DNA of 64,000 nt from Bradyrhizobium sp. Ec3.3. Its GTDB lineage: Bacteria; Pseudomonadota; Alphaproteobacteria; Rhizobiales; Xanthobacteraceae. Each line of letters begins with the position of its first letter. Position 1 is the first letter of the stretch. Both the position numbers and the translations under genes were made by a program. Shown one piece after another: positions 36,674 to 44,535 of the stretch. The notes beneath the pieces were generated by a model, which was given only the letters and a program-made list of their open reading frames with translations, was not told the DNA's origin and did not search any database. Location of the stretch: contig NZ_AXAS01000012.1 in the NCBI RefSeq assembly GCF_000472925.1, forward strand, positions 1 through 64,000, in the 5' to 3' direction.

Positions 36674-37645
36674 TCACCCCAGCCGCCAGCCGGCCTCCTG
36701 GGCAAAGCTCTCGTAGAAAGCGCGATCATAGGCCTGCTCCGGCGTCGCGCGCACGCGCTGATCGAGGCGCACGGCGTCCTCGCCGACCAGGATGCGCCAC
36801 CTCTCGGCCTTGACGCCGTCGAGGATGATCTTCGCGGCCTGCGCGGCCGTGGTCGGCGCATCCTCGCGGAAGCTGCGGGCGCGCTCGACGAACGCCGCCT
36901 GGATGTCCTCGTCCGACATCTTCTCCGCATCCGGCACGCCGGCAGCGACCATGCGCTTGCGGGTCAGCACGACCTCGTCGGCATTGAGGCGCTCGGAGCC
37001 GTCGCCGCTCTGCACCTTGCGCGAGTTGGAGACGATCGAAGTGCCGATGTGACCGGGCATCACGACCGAGCATTTGACGTGCGGCGCGTGCAGGCGGAGA
37101 TCATTGATCAGCGCCTCCGTAAAACCCTTCACCGCAAATTTTGCCGAGCTGTAGGCGGTATGCGCCTGCCCCATACCGATCGAGGCCCAGAAGCCGTTGA
37201 CGCTCGCGGTATTGATGATGTGCGCCTCGTCGGCAGCAACCAACATCGGCAGGAAGGTACGCACGCCGAGATAGACGCCGCCCCAGCAGATGTTGAAGGT
37301 GCGCTCCCACTGCTCGCGCGTGTTGGTGAACAGGCTGCCACCGCCGCCGATGCCGGCATTGTTAAACAGCAGGTGGATCTTGTCCGTCTTCTGCTGCTCG
37401 GCGAGTTCGTCGCGAAACCGCTTGAGATGATCCTCGATCGCGACGTCGGCAACTTGGGTGGTGACGCGCAGGCCCTGCGGCAGCTTCTCGACCTCGCACA
37501 GCCGCTTGGTCTCGGCCATCGCGGCTTCCGACACGTCGCACATCGCAACGTTGCAGCCCTCGGCCACGAGCTGGCGCGCGAGCTCGCGCCCCATCCCCGT
37601 TCCCCCGCCGGTGATGACGGCGATCTTTCCGGAAAAGTCCTTCAT
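36674..37645 (-). CDS. Short-chain dehydrogenase/reductase (SDR)
   Basis: 323 residues of a classical-type SDR with an extended C-terminus. The NAD(P)-binding TGGGTGMG is at residues 12-19, the NNAG motif at about 94-97, the catalytic Ser is in NTASVNGFWAS, and Tyr/Lys are in YSSAK. The Asp in AMCDVSE favours NAD(H). The substrate is unknown. It ends beside a GcrA-like gene convergent to it; a DapA-like gene follows upstream on the same strand. Confidence 0.88.
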   Translation of the reverse strand: MKDFSGKIAVITGGGTGMGRELARQLVAEGCNVAMCDVSEAAMAETKRLCEVEKLPQGLRVTTQVADVAIEDHLKRFRDELAEQQKTDKIHLLFNNAGIGGGGSLFTNTREQWERTFNICWGGVYLGVRTFLPMLVAADEAHIINTASVNGFWASIGMGQAHTAYSSAKFAVKGFTEALINDLRLHAPHVKCSVVMPGHIGTSIVSNSRKVQSGDGSERLNADEVVLTRKRMVAAGVPDAEKMSDEDIQAAFVERARSFREDAPTTAAQAAKIILDGVKAERWRILVGEDAVRLDQRVRATPEQAYDRAFYESFAQEAGWRLG

Positions 37646-37795
37646 GGGTTCGGTCCCCTCGCTTGGTCTGGTTGTTGCTCTTGTTGGCCATCACGGACAA
37701 TGCACGGGGCCGCCGCAAAGTGTAGCAGCGCCGCGCCTGCGGTAAAGCAGGCCGGCGCTGCGTCACGACGAGGGCGAATTATTTCGGCGGACGAA

Positions 37796-38707
37796 CTATT
37801 CCGCCGCCTGGAAACGCTGTCCACCCGGCAACACGCCCAGCCCCTCGAGCGCCTTGCGGATCGCGGCCGCTTGCGTCAGCGAGGCCTCCGGCATCGGCGC
37901 GCGCGGCCAGGTCTTTTGCAGGCCCTGGAGCGTCTGCGCGTAGCGCGTGCAGGCCGGAAGGTTGTCGGCGATGATCGCATTCCACAGCGTCAGCAGCTTC
38001 TTGTGCAGCTCGAGCGCACGAGGGTGATCGCCCGCCTTCACCGCATTCCACAGTTCGACCGAGGCATGGGGCGCCGCGGTCAGGATCGCCGCGATCGAGC
38101 CATGGGCGCCGAGCGTGTAGGACGGATACATCAGCGCATCGACGGCGCTATAGATCAGCTTGTCCGGCGCCATCATCATGAGGTCGGCGAACAGCTTCAG
38201 ATCGCCCGCGCTCTGCTTGACGCCGACCACCAGCGGCACCTCGGTCATGATGCGAGTCAGAAGCGCCGGCGAGAGATAGGACCACGGCACGACGTTGTAG
38301 ATGATGATGGGCATGCCGGTCTCGTCGGCCATGGCGCGGAAATGCGCGACCATCGCGTCCTCGTGCGGCTTGAACAGATAGTGCACCGGCGTGACCTGGA
38401 GGGCGGCGACATTCATGTCGCGCACGAGCTTGCCGCGGCGGATCGCATCGCGCGTGGAGTCCACGATGATGCCGGCGATCACGGGAATGCGGCCCTTCAC
38501 CGCTTCGACCGTCGCCGCCACCAGGTCGCGATACTCCTCGTGATCGAGCGTGTGCCCCTCGCCGGTCGAGCCGCCGGCTGCAACTCCGTGCGCGCCGGCA
38601 GCGATCATCCATTCGACCTGCGGCGCAACGAGCTGAGTGTCGATCTCGCCGTTCTCCCGGAATGGCGTGGTCATCGGCGGTATCACGCCGGTCGGGCGTA
38701 CCTTCAT
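37796..38707 (-). CDS. Dihydrodipicolinate synthase (DapA) family aldolase/lyase
   Basis: 303 residues of a TIM-barrel class I aldolase. The Schiff-base lysine is in VVGVKQSAGDLK and the catalytic tyrosine in IIIYNVVPW; the N-terminal phosphate-loop-like GGSTGEGHTLDHEEY is present. Bona fide DapA has GTTGES at that place, so this is probably a paralogue acting on another 2-oxo acid (for example KDG-type or dehydratase-like reactions). The SDR gene 150 bases downstream on the same strand could act in the same pathway. ATG 38707 (MKVRPTGVIPPMTTPF) is the family start. Confidence 0.82.
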   Translation of the reverse strand: MKVRPTGVIPPMTTPFRENGEIDTQLVAPQVEWMIAAGAHGVAAGGSTGEGHTLDHEEYRDLVAATVEAVKGRIPVIAGIIVDSTRDAIRRGKLVRDMNVAALQVTPVHYLFKPHEDAMVAHFRAMADETGMPIIIYNVVPWSYLSPALLTRIMTEVPLVVGVKQSAGDLKLFADLMMMAPDKLIYSAVDALMYPSYTLGAHGSIAAILTAAPHASVELWNAVKAGDHPRALELHKKLLTLWNAIIADNLPACTRYAQTLQGLQKTWPRAPMPEASLTQAAAIRKALEGLGVLPGGQRFQAAE

Positions 38708-39020
38708 CTCTCGGCCCTCGCGTTTCCTGCTTCCCGATAGCGGCCCCGCTCTGCCGGCGAGTATCCGCGCGAGCGGTAGCCTAGCGGTTGATGTCGCGGC
38801 GGGAAGCGGCACGACCGGGACGCAGCCCTCCTATTCGGTCATAGCGTCGGTTCCCCGTATTTGTCCGGCTTCGGATTGAGGGGAATTTTTTTACAATCCG
38901 AATCGTCAAATGGGGCGAAAGCTGAGGTGAGTCTTCAAGCCATCGTGTCGCGGTCGACACAGGGCGTGGCACCCCGCTTGCATCTCCTCGTGGCGTGTAA
39001 CAACCAAAGAGGTGAAATGC
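38708..39020. other. Intergenic region without recognisable gene
   Basis: About 310 bases upstream of the divergent DapA-like and short secreted protein genes. I see no small gene, tRNA or terminator. Only a TTTTTTAC stretch near 38890 stands out as AT-rich. Confidence 0.35.
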
Positions 39021-39260
39021 ATGTTTATTACCGTCGTGGCCGTGCTCTGCCGGCTAGGCGCAGCAGCTTCGGGCAGTTGCGTCGAGGAAATCGTCACCGA
39101 CAGCAACATGACGCCCGAAATCTCGCTCATGCAGTGTGCAGTGGGCGCGCAGGCCGAACTCGCAAAATGGATGGGCGAGCACCCGATCTACCACGTCAAC
39201 TGGCGCATCGAACGCTACAAGTGTGTGCCAGGTCACTACGAGATCAAGGGCCACGCCTAA
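39021..39260 (+). CDS. Small protein of unknown function with N-terminal hydrophobic segment
   Basis: 79 residues from ATG 39021, preceded by AAGAGG. A hydrophobic N-terminus (MFITVVAVLCRLGAAASG) may be a signal peptide, followed by CVEEIVTDSN, an acidic stretch, two further Cys and NWRIERYKCVPGHY. I recognise the type as a recurrent short orphan of Bradyrhizobium but know no function. GTG 39012 is an alternative start. Confidence 0.6.
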   Translation: MFITVVAVLCRLGAAASGSCVEEIVTDSNMTPEISLMQCAVGAQAELAKWMGEHPIYHVNWRIERYKCVPGHYEIKGHA

Positions 39261-39316
39261 GGCCCAGCCCCGAAAGGGGAGGAAACGCCCCAAGGGACCG
39301 GCTTTTGCCGTTCTGA

Positions 39317-39360
39317 AAATGGTCGGAGCGAGGATTTCAACCTCCGCCCCAGTCTCCAAG
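39317..39360 (-). pseudogene. tRNA-Pro 3' fragment (attachment-site remnant)
   Basis: The plus strand reads AAAATGGTCGGAGCGAG, then GATTTCAACCTCCG, CCCC and AGTCTCC. This matches the CCA end, T arm and start of the anticodon arm of the intact tRNA-Pro at 42305-42382, apart from small deletions and a G-to-C change. Nothing of the 5' half is present, as expected of a tRNA-integration scar. Confidence 0.75.
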
Positions 39361-39658
39361 CGGACGCAAGCTTTTGATTGTTGCATATTTTTTGGAAATT
39401 GGACTGTTCTCCGCCGCTTGAAATCACAAGCGTTCATCCGCCCCGAAAACGACTGTGATGCGGACGTGCTGTGGCCAGGCTGCAACTCGCCCTCTGTTCC
39501 GACCGGGAACGTCGGCTACCGAACCGTTTGCAGACTCGCCTCGAGATTACAGTGCTCGCGCCGGGGCTGAGATCAGCCGCTTGATATTGGACTCGGTGGC
39601 CGCCCGGATATTGCGGGCGGCCGTTACCTTTTCCTGACGTTCCGATTTGGGTTCTGCA
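39361..39658. other. Gene-poor stretch inside the island
   Basis: No convincing coding sequence is seen. At 39598-39622 a 9-bp-arm hairpin (GGCCGCCCG ... CGGGCGGCC) is followed by a pyrimidine- and T-rich tract, terminator-like on the plus strand, ahead of the zinc-ribbon gene. Confidence 0.4.
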
Positions 39659-39835
39659 ATGAACCGCAATCGATACTTCGAAGGGCCACGTTGCACCGCG
39701 TGCAACCAGCCACGCACCTTGGTCCGAAGCGAACCGGCCACCGGGCGGTACGAAATTCGATCGTATGAATGTCCGACCTGCAAGAGCGTGCTGCGGATCG
39801 TCGAGCGCACCGAACCGAGCATGTTTCCGCGCTGA
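39659..39835 (+). CDS. Short zinc-ribbon-like protein
   Basis: 58 residues from ATG 39659 (MNRNRYFEGPRC). Two Cys-x2-Cys pairs, CTAC near residue 12 and CPTC near residue 41, with about 26 residues between, fit a zinc ribbon. The rest is basic and aromatic. This kind of tiny protein recurs in rhizobial genomes; function is unknown. Confidence 0.6.
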   Translation: MNRNRYFEGPRCTACNQPRTLVRSEPATGRYEIRSYECPTCKSVLRIVERTEPSMFPR

Positions 39836-39897
39836 TCAGGAACCTCGTCGATAAAAGCGACTGAGTTGCGTGAGACGCTTTCCGAATGGGATTACCG

Positions 39898-40185
39898 ATG
39901 ACGATCGACAGTTTTAGATCCACGACGCCGCTGTTTCTTCCCGAACGATTTTTCGTCGGGCGGCTCGAAGGCTGGGCAGTGTTGGAGAGTCTGGTTGGCG
40001 GACTACTGAAGCGCGCAACGAAGCCCATCGTCCATCGCAATCTCGAAGCGCTCAGTCTTCTCTTTAGCGGTCCTGCCCATCGTCGATCTCAACCGGCCAT
40101 GCGCGTCAGGCGTGGAGCCGCGCCCCCTCGGCATCGCGACGATAGACGGCAGCTTTGTTCAGTATATCGAGGTGCAATATACTGA
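39898..40185 (+). pseudogene. Truncated DUF3833-like remnant
   Basis: The first 40 or so residues (MTIDSFRSTTPLFLPERFFVGRLEGW) resemble the start of DUF3833-type proteins as I remember them, with FFxGxLEGWAVLESLVGG. After that the reading frame turns into low-complexity Arg-rich sequence. Its stop codon coincides with the end of the palindrome upstream of the XRE gene. It is most likely a gene fragment cut by the island. Confidence 0.4.
40159..40185. promoter_or_regulatory. Palindromic operator upstream of the XRE regulator
   Basis: TCAGTATAT and ATATACTGA, perfect 9-base arms, are separated by 9 bases. The element ends 21 bases before the start codon of the small XRE protein. The position and AT-rich arms are like the control boxes of restriction-modification controller (C) proteins, so autoregulation is likely. 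Confidence 0.65.
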
Positions 40186-40206
40186 GCAACGGGCGACGTT
40201 CGTCCA

Positions 40207-40434
40207 ATGGACTTGCGGGAAGTCTTCGCCACCAATCTGCGCCGTTTGCGAAATGCGAAAGGGTTGTCGCAAGACGAACTGGCATATCAGGCCAAGATTA
40301 GCCGGAGCTATTTGAGCCAGATCGAGAAGGGCTCGTTTTATGTGAGCCTCAAGGTACTTGGGAAGCTGGCACATACTCTCGAGGCCGAGCCGGAAGAGTT
40401 CTTAAAGCGCCCAGCGCGACGCCGAACTCGATAG
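40207..40434 (+). CDS. Small XRE/Cro-CI family regulator (C-protein-like)
   Basis: 75 residues, essentially one HTH_3 domain: NLRRLRNAKGLSQDELAYQAKISRSYLSQIEKGSFYVSLKVLGKLAHTL. Size and sequence resemble the controller proteins that time the expression of restriction-modification and other defence genes. A perfect 9-bp-arm palindrome lies 21 bases upstream. The lower-GC gene pair begins about 200 bases downstream on the same strand, and this protein is the obvious candidate to control it. Confidence 0.85.
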   Translation: MDLREVFATNLRRLRNAKGLSQDELAYQAKISRSYLSQIEKGSFYVSLKVLGKLAHTLEAEPEEFLKRPARRRTR

Positions 40435-40637
40435 GCGTTCCCCTTGCCCGAAGCAGCTCTGGCAATAATCGCAGAACTGCCGCCTTGTAGGGTTTCCCGC
40501 GACTTCTTTTTCAGAAGTGTCTCGGATCGGCTGTTGCCGGGGATTGGGGAGCGGTGCAATGCAACGGGCGAATGCAGTGGACTGGCGTTGCCATTCTGGC
40601 GATAGTGGAACCTTCTTTTGCCAATTTGGAGCTAAGC

Positions 40638-41129
40638 ATGGCTGGGGGCGACGCGAAGATCAAGATCAAGATCGGTGAAATTGAAATTGAGTACGAGGGT
40701 GACGCAAGTTTTCTGAAGAACGATCTACTCGGCATCTTCAAGGAGCTGAGTAATACCAATGAACATCTCTTGGTCACGCCGAAGCCCACGCGTGAGAAGG
40801 CACACGATAGCCACGGGGCGAAATCAGCTGGCAAGCACTCGACCGTCACCATAGCCACCCTGCTCAAGGCGAAGACCGGCCCCGATCTAGTTACTGTTGC
40901 GGCGGCGTACCTGCATTTTTCCCAAGGTAAATCCGAGTTTACGAGAGCTGAAATTCTAGCCGCTATGAAGACGGCCACCGGCTACTGGCAGAAGAACTAT
41001 ACTGGCAACCTCTCCACTTCTCTTGAGGGACTGACCAAAGCAGACAAACTGCGAGTGGTGAAAGAAGGCGTCTACTCACTCCCGGCGGATGAGACGAAGC
41101 GATTAGAGGCCGTGCTTGCTAAAGGTTAG
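40638..41129 (+). CDS. Unknown protein, first gene of the island pair
   Basis: 163 residues from ATG 40638, with TTGGAG as ribosome-binding site. The N-terminus AKIKIKIGEIEIEYEGDASFLKNDLLGIFKEL is a small beta-hairpin-plus-helix module I associate with various uncharacterised bacterial proteins. A basic linker (65-85) follows. The C-terminal part (FTRAEILAAMKTATGYWQKNY ... LTKADKLRVVKEGVYSLPADE) has a winged-helix-like layout. It overlaps the next gene by 14 bases, so the two are translationally linked. GC content and codon use are clearly lower than in the surrounding chromosome. I do not know its function. Confidence 0.7.
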   Translation: MAGGDAKIKIKIGEIEIEYEGDASFLKNDLLGIFKELSNTNEHLLVTPKPTREKAHDSHGAKSAGKHSTVTIATLLKAKTGPDLVTVAAAYLHFSQGKSEFTRAEILAAMKTATGYWQKNYTGNLSTSLEGLTKADKLRVVKEGVYSLPADETKRLEAVLAKG

Positions 41130-41841
41130 CGAACTGAAAAATTGGGTTCATCGCGATTTCAGCGATGTGGACAAGTTGCTCCTTGTGTTGGCAACTTTTT
41201 CAACGCCGACACAGGTGAAAGATATTAAGCAACGGTGCAAGGACGTCGGTCTCAGAAAGATAGCCGAGGGGAACGTATCGAGCTACTTTGCTCGAACCAA
41301 AGGACTAGCCATCAGTACGAGCGCGGGTTGGGAGCTTTCAGAAGGTGGGAAGCAACATCTACGGACGCTCGGCGTTTCGAGCATTCGACCCGCTGCCGTC
41401 CAGATTGCAACCGGCCTACGGGATTTACTCGCGAAGATCAGCGACGCCGACACACGCTCTTTCGTTGAAGAGGCCGTGCAGTGCTACGAATATGAACTGT
41501 ATCGATCTGCGGTTGTCATGTCATGGCTAGCTGCAATGCATGTGCTCAAGATCGAAGTGCATTCGAAGCATTTGAAGGAGTTCAACACCGAAGCTTCGCG
41601 TGTTGATCACAAATGGAAGGCCGCTAAGACGACTGACGATCTAGGCGAGATGAAGGAGTTCACGTTCTTGGAGCGTATTCACGGCATCTCAATGATCGGA
41701 AAGAACGTTAAAGAGCAGCTACAGGCATGCCTAAAGACGAGAAACGGCTGTGGTCACCCGAATAGTTTGAAAGTAGGTGAACCGACCGTCTCACACCACA
41801 TCGACTTGCTCATGCGGAACGTCTTCAACGTGTATTGCTGA
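41116..41841 (+). CDS. Winged-helix plus HEPN-like protein, second gene of the island pair
   Basis: 241 residues; TTG start at 41116 with GAGG seven bases upstream, overlapping the preceding gene by 14 bases. The N-terminal part (about 10-90: VDKLLLVLATFSTPTQVKDIKQRC ... ISTSAGWELSEGGKQHL) looks like a winged helix. The C-terminal part is helical and contains YEYELYRSAVVMSWLAAMHVL and, near residue 213, KTRNGCGHPNSL: an Arg-Asn-x3-His motif as in HEPN ribonuclease domains. A toxin or RNA-cleaving effector is inferred, not shown. Alternatively it may be a non-catalytic HEPN or DUF4145-like protein. Confidence 0.65.
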   Translation: MLKVSELKNWVHRDFSDVDKLLLVLATFSTPTQVKDIKQRCKDVGLRKIAEGNVSSYFARTKGLAISTSAGWELSEGGKQHLRTLGVSSIRPAAVQIATGLRDLLAKISDADTRSFVEEAVQCYEYELYRSAVVMSWLAAMHVLKIEVHSKHLKEFNTEASRVDHKWKAAKTTDDLGEMKEFTFLERIHGISMIGKNVKEQLQACLKTRNGCGHPNSLKVGEPTVSHHIDLLMRNVFNVYC

Positions 41842-42304
41842 CGACTTGTCGCGCTAGTTCCGCACCAGTAGGTCCGCGCAGGAATCGCATTCGCCCTGCC
41901 TTCCTTCCGCTGCCCGGCCGGCGATGACGGGGTGCCGATTCCAGGCTCCAGCGAAATTCAGGTTGCCGGATAAGCCTTTGATTTGATTAGTCGAAGCGAG
42001 ACGCCCCTTAGTCTTCTAGACTAGTGCCGCCCAAACCGCGCCTTGGTCCACCTGCTCGACGGTCGTCGGCCCGACCCATCCGACGCGGTGCGATGATGCT
42101 GATTTGCCCGACACGTCAATCGATTTTCGTAAAATCCGCAATGCACCGCCCGGGCCGTTGTCGGCTACTTTGCATGGGGTTGTTTTCGACGTTTTGTTGC
42201 CCGGTCACGGCAGCTGCAGCTCACCCCCATCGTCACGCAGGCATCAGGGGCAGCGTCCGCGCCGCGCCTCCCGAGCAATCCGCCCGCCAGATGGTTTGAA
42301 AAAA
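41842..42304. other. Island tail without clear genes
   Basis: This stretch of about 460 bases holds the internally deleted tRNA-Pro copy at 41989-42041 and no gene I can support. A 91-codon open frame at 42024-42299 begins inside the tRNA remnant and has no recognisable features. Confidence 0.45.
41989..42041 (-). pseudogene. Internally deleted tRNA-Pro copy
   Basis: The plus strand reads AGTCGAAGCGAG, then directly CCCCTTAGTCTTCTAGACTAG and CCGCGCC. This corresponds to the acceptor 3' strand, anticodon arm and D-arm region of tRNA-Pro with the T arm missing and several substitutions. Together with the fragment at 39317 it suggests two successive insertions at this tRNA. Confidence 0.6.
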
Positions 42305-42382
42305 TGGTCGGAGCGAGAGGATTTGAACCTCCGACCCCTAGTCTCCCAGACTAGTGCGCTAACCGGGCTGCGCCACGCTCCG
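42305..42382 (-). tRNA. tRNA-Pro (anticodon GGG)
   Basis: Minus strand: acceptor CGGAGCG pairs with CGCTCCG, followed by A and an encoded CCA. The anticodon arm is CTAGT-CTGGGAG-ACTAG, giving GGG (reads CCC and CCU). The D loop has AGCCCGGTTA and the T arm GGAGG-TTCAAAT-CCTCT. It is 78 nt with CCA. Its 3' end is the insertion target of the neighbouring island. Confidence 0.95.
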
Positions 42383-42479
42383 AATGCCGTTCCCATAGCT
42401 AGGATCGCCGCGTTGCGCAAGGCGCCTGAACCGCCCGGACGACCGGGAACATCCCCTGAAATCGCAGAATGCACCTTGC

Positions 42480-43061
42480 TCAGCCGGCCTTGAGGGCCTC
42501 GTCGAGCAGTTCGCGGCAGGCGACGAGGTCCTGGAGCACCCGCTCCAGCCGCTCTCGGTCGGCCGGGTTCGGGCCGGCCCGGTCGGCCGGGCCCTTGCGG
42601 AAGGTGGTGAGGATTTCCTCGTCGTCGATCTCGGCGAAGCGGAAATCGATGCCTTCCTCCTCCTCGCCCTGGAAGTCGTCATCGTCGGTATCAGCGACGC
42701 CGCGGATCTCGGGTTCCTCCTCGGTCTCCATCAGGCTCTGGCCGATCGCATCCTCGATCGCGCCGAACGAGACCGCGGCCGACGAATCGGCGAGGCCCTG
42801 GACCGACTTGATGCCGTGCTCCTTGAGGATCCGCTGCACCCCGCGGATGGTGTAGCCCTCGCCGTACAGCAGCCGGCGGATGCCCTTGAGCAGGTCGACG
42901 TCGTCGGGGCGGTAGTAGCGGCGGCCGCCGCTGCGCTTCATCGGCTTGATCTGGGAGAAGCGGGTCTCCCAGAACCGCAATACGTGCTGCGGGATGTCGA
43001 GGTCCTGCGCTACCTCGCTGATGGTGCGGAACGCATCCGGCGCCTTGTCCAAGGGCCTCAT
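42480..43061 (-). CDS. MerR family transcriptional regulator
   Basis: 193 residues. The N-terminal MerR HTH is [49 protein letters not shown]. It lacks the conserved metal-binding cysteines and has an acidic middle region (about 115-150) and a C-terminal helix instead of a classic long coiled coil. It lies directly downstream of ihfA (15-base gap), the order conserved across the Hyphomicrobiales. The target is unknown. Confidence 0.9.
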   Translation of the reverse strand: MRPLDKAPDAFRTISEVAQDLDIPQHVLRFWETRFSQIKPMKRSGGRRYYRPDDVDLLKGIRRLLYGEGYTIRGVQRILKEHGIKSVQGLADSSAAVSFGAIEDAIGQSLMETEEEPEIRGVADTDDDDFQGEEEEGIDFRFAEIDDEEILTTFRKGPADRAGPNPADRERLERVLQDLVACRELLDEALKAG

Positions 43062-43076
43062 CCTTTCGGAAGGCGA

Positions 43077-43418
43077 TTACGCCTCCACTTCAGTCTTGCT
43101 GCCGTCGCCATTGGCCTTGTGCTGCGAATTGATCCGCTGCTTCAGGATGGCGGACGGCTTGAACACCATCACCCGGCGCGGCGAGATCGGCACTTCGGTA
43201 CCGGTCTTGGGATTGCGGCCGATACGCTGGCCCTTCTTACGCACCATGAAGGAGCCGAACGAGGACAGTTTCACCGTCTCGCCCCGCTCGAGGCAATCGG
43301 TGATCTCCTTCAGCACGAGTTCCACGAAGGCAGACGATTCCGTCCGCGACAGGCCGACCTTTTGATAGACGGCCTCGCAGAGATCCACTCGCGTTACGGT
43401 TTTGCTAGTCTCGGTCAT
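43077..43418 (-). CDS. ihfA: Integration host factor subunit alpha
   Basis: 113 residues from ATG 43418 ([24 protein letters not shown]), chosen over an ATG nine codons upstream on family length. This is the DNA-bending HU/IHF fold: the beta arm [23 protein letters not shown] carries the intercalating proline. It works as a heterodimer with IhfB in nucleoid structure, sigma-54 activation and recombination. It sits between fabH and merR. Confidence 0.95.
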   Translation of the reverse strand: MTETSKTVTRVDLCEAVYQKVGLSRTESSAFVELVLKEITDCLERGETVKLSSFGSFMVRKKGQRIGRNPKTGTEVPISPRRVMVFKPSAILKQRINSQHKANGDGSKTEVEA

Positions 43419-43557
43419 CGCCCTGCCCCACCCGACGGCGAACAATTGTCGTCTAAAATTATGAGGTTACGAGACAACGGTCAACCCGCTCATTCCGCGC
43501 TTGAGTCGGCAACAAAATGGCCCGCAATCTCGGCAAAATTTTATCGATCGCGCTCTA

Positions 43558-44535
43558 CTACCAGCGCACGAGTGCGGAACCCCAGGTGAAGCCGCCGCCC
43601 ATCGCTTCCAGCAGCAGCAGGTCGCCCTTCTTCACCCGACCGTCCTTCACCGCGACCGACAGCGCCAACGGAATCGAGGCCGCCGAGGTGTTGCCGTGCT
43701 TGTCGACGGTGAGCACCACCTTCTGCGGCGCAATATGCAGCTTGTGGGCGGACGCATCGATGATTCGCTTATTGGCCTGATGCGGGATGAACCAGTTGAT
43801 GTCCTCGGCGGTCATGCCGGTGGCGTTGAAGGCATCGACGATCACGTCGGTGATCATGCCGACCGCGTGCTTGAACACCTCCTTGCCTTCCATGCGCAGG
43901 TGGCCGACCGTCCTGGTCGAGCCGGGCCCCCCATCGACGAACAGTTTGGCCTTGTGGCGGCCGTCCGAACGCAGATGCGTGGTCAGCACGCCGCTGTCGG
44001 AGGTCTTCCCCGGTTGCGTCTGCGCTTCCAGCACGATGGCGCCGGCGCCGTCGCCGAAGAGCACACAGGTGCCGCGGTCGTTCCAGTCGAGGATACGCGA
44101 GAAGGTTTCCGCGCCGATCACCAGCGCGCGCTTGTAGGCGCCCGTGCGCAGGAAGTTGTCGGCAGTGGCGAGCGCGAACACGAAGCCGGAGCAGACCGCC
44201 TGCAGGTCGAACGCCACGCCATGGTTGATGCCGAGCCCGTGCTGGACGGCGACTGCGGTCGCCGGAAACGTGTTGTCGGGCGTCGAGGTCGCGAGCACGA
44301 TCAGATCGATCGCCTGCGGATCGAGCCGGGCATGCGCGAGCGCCGCGCGCGCCGCCCTGATCGCAAGGTGCGAGGTGAACTCGTCGTCGGCCGCGATGTG
44401 ACGCTCGCGAATGCCCGTGCGCTGCACGATCCACTCGTCCGATGTGTCGATGCGGGCCGCCAACTCGGCATTGGTCACGACACGCTCCGGCAAATAGCTG
44501 CCGCAGCCGAGCACGACCGATCGAATTTGAGTCAC
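43558..44535 (-). CDS. fabH: 3-oxoacyl-ACP synthase III (KAS III)
   Basis: 325 residues. It condenses acetyl-CoA with malonyl-ACP to start fatty acid synthesis. The catalytic Cys115 is in [12 protein letters not shown], the His is in [10 protein letters not shown], and the Asn is in GNTSAASIP. Its start codon overlaps the plsX stop by four bases (ATGA-type), so the two are translationally coupled. Confidence 0.97.
   Translation of the reverse strand: MTQIRSVVLGCGSYLPERVVTNAELAARIDTSDEWIVQRTGIRERHIAADDEFTSHLAIRAARAALAHARLDPQAIDLIVLATSTPDNTFPATAVAVQHGLGINHGVAFDLQAVCSGFVFALATADNFLRTGAYKRALVIGAETFSRILDWNDRGTCVLFGDGAGAIVLEAQTQPGKTSDSGVLTTHLRSDGRHKAKLFVDGGPGSTRTVGHLRMEGKEVFKHAVGMITDVIVDAFNATGMTAEDINWFIPHQANKRIIDASAHKLHIAPQKVVLTVDKHGNTSAASIPLALSVAVKDGRVKKGDLLLLEAMGGGFTWGSALVRW

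Larger units (their letters stand above)
39317..42304. mobile_element. Decayed integrated element at the tRNA-Pro(GGG) 3' end
   Basis: The left boundary is a partial direct repeat of the 3' end of tRNA-Pro (39317-39360) and the right boundary is the 3' end of the intact tRNA-Pro gene at 42305. Both read AAAATGGTCGGAGCGAG at the junction. A third, internally deleted copy lies at 41989-42041. Genes inside have visibly lower GC and different codon use (especially 40600-41840). No integrase or excisionase gene remains, so the element is probably immobile. Confidence 0.6.

Noticed and set aside
42024..42299. 91-codon frame after the island pair
   Set aside because: It starts inside a degenerate tRNA-Pro copy and shows no domain or ribosome-binding site.
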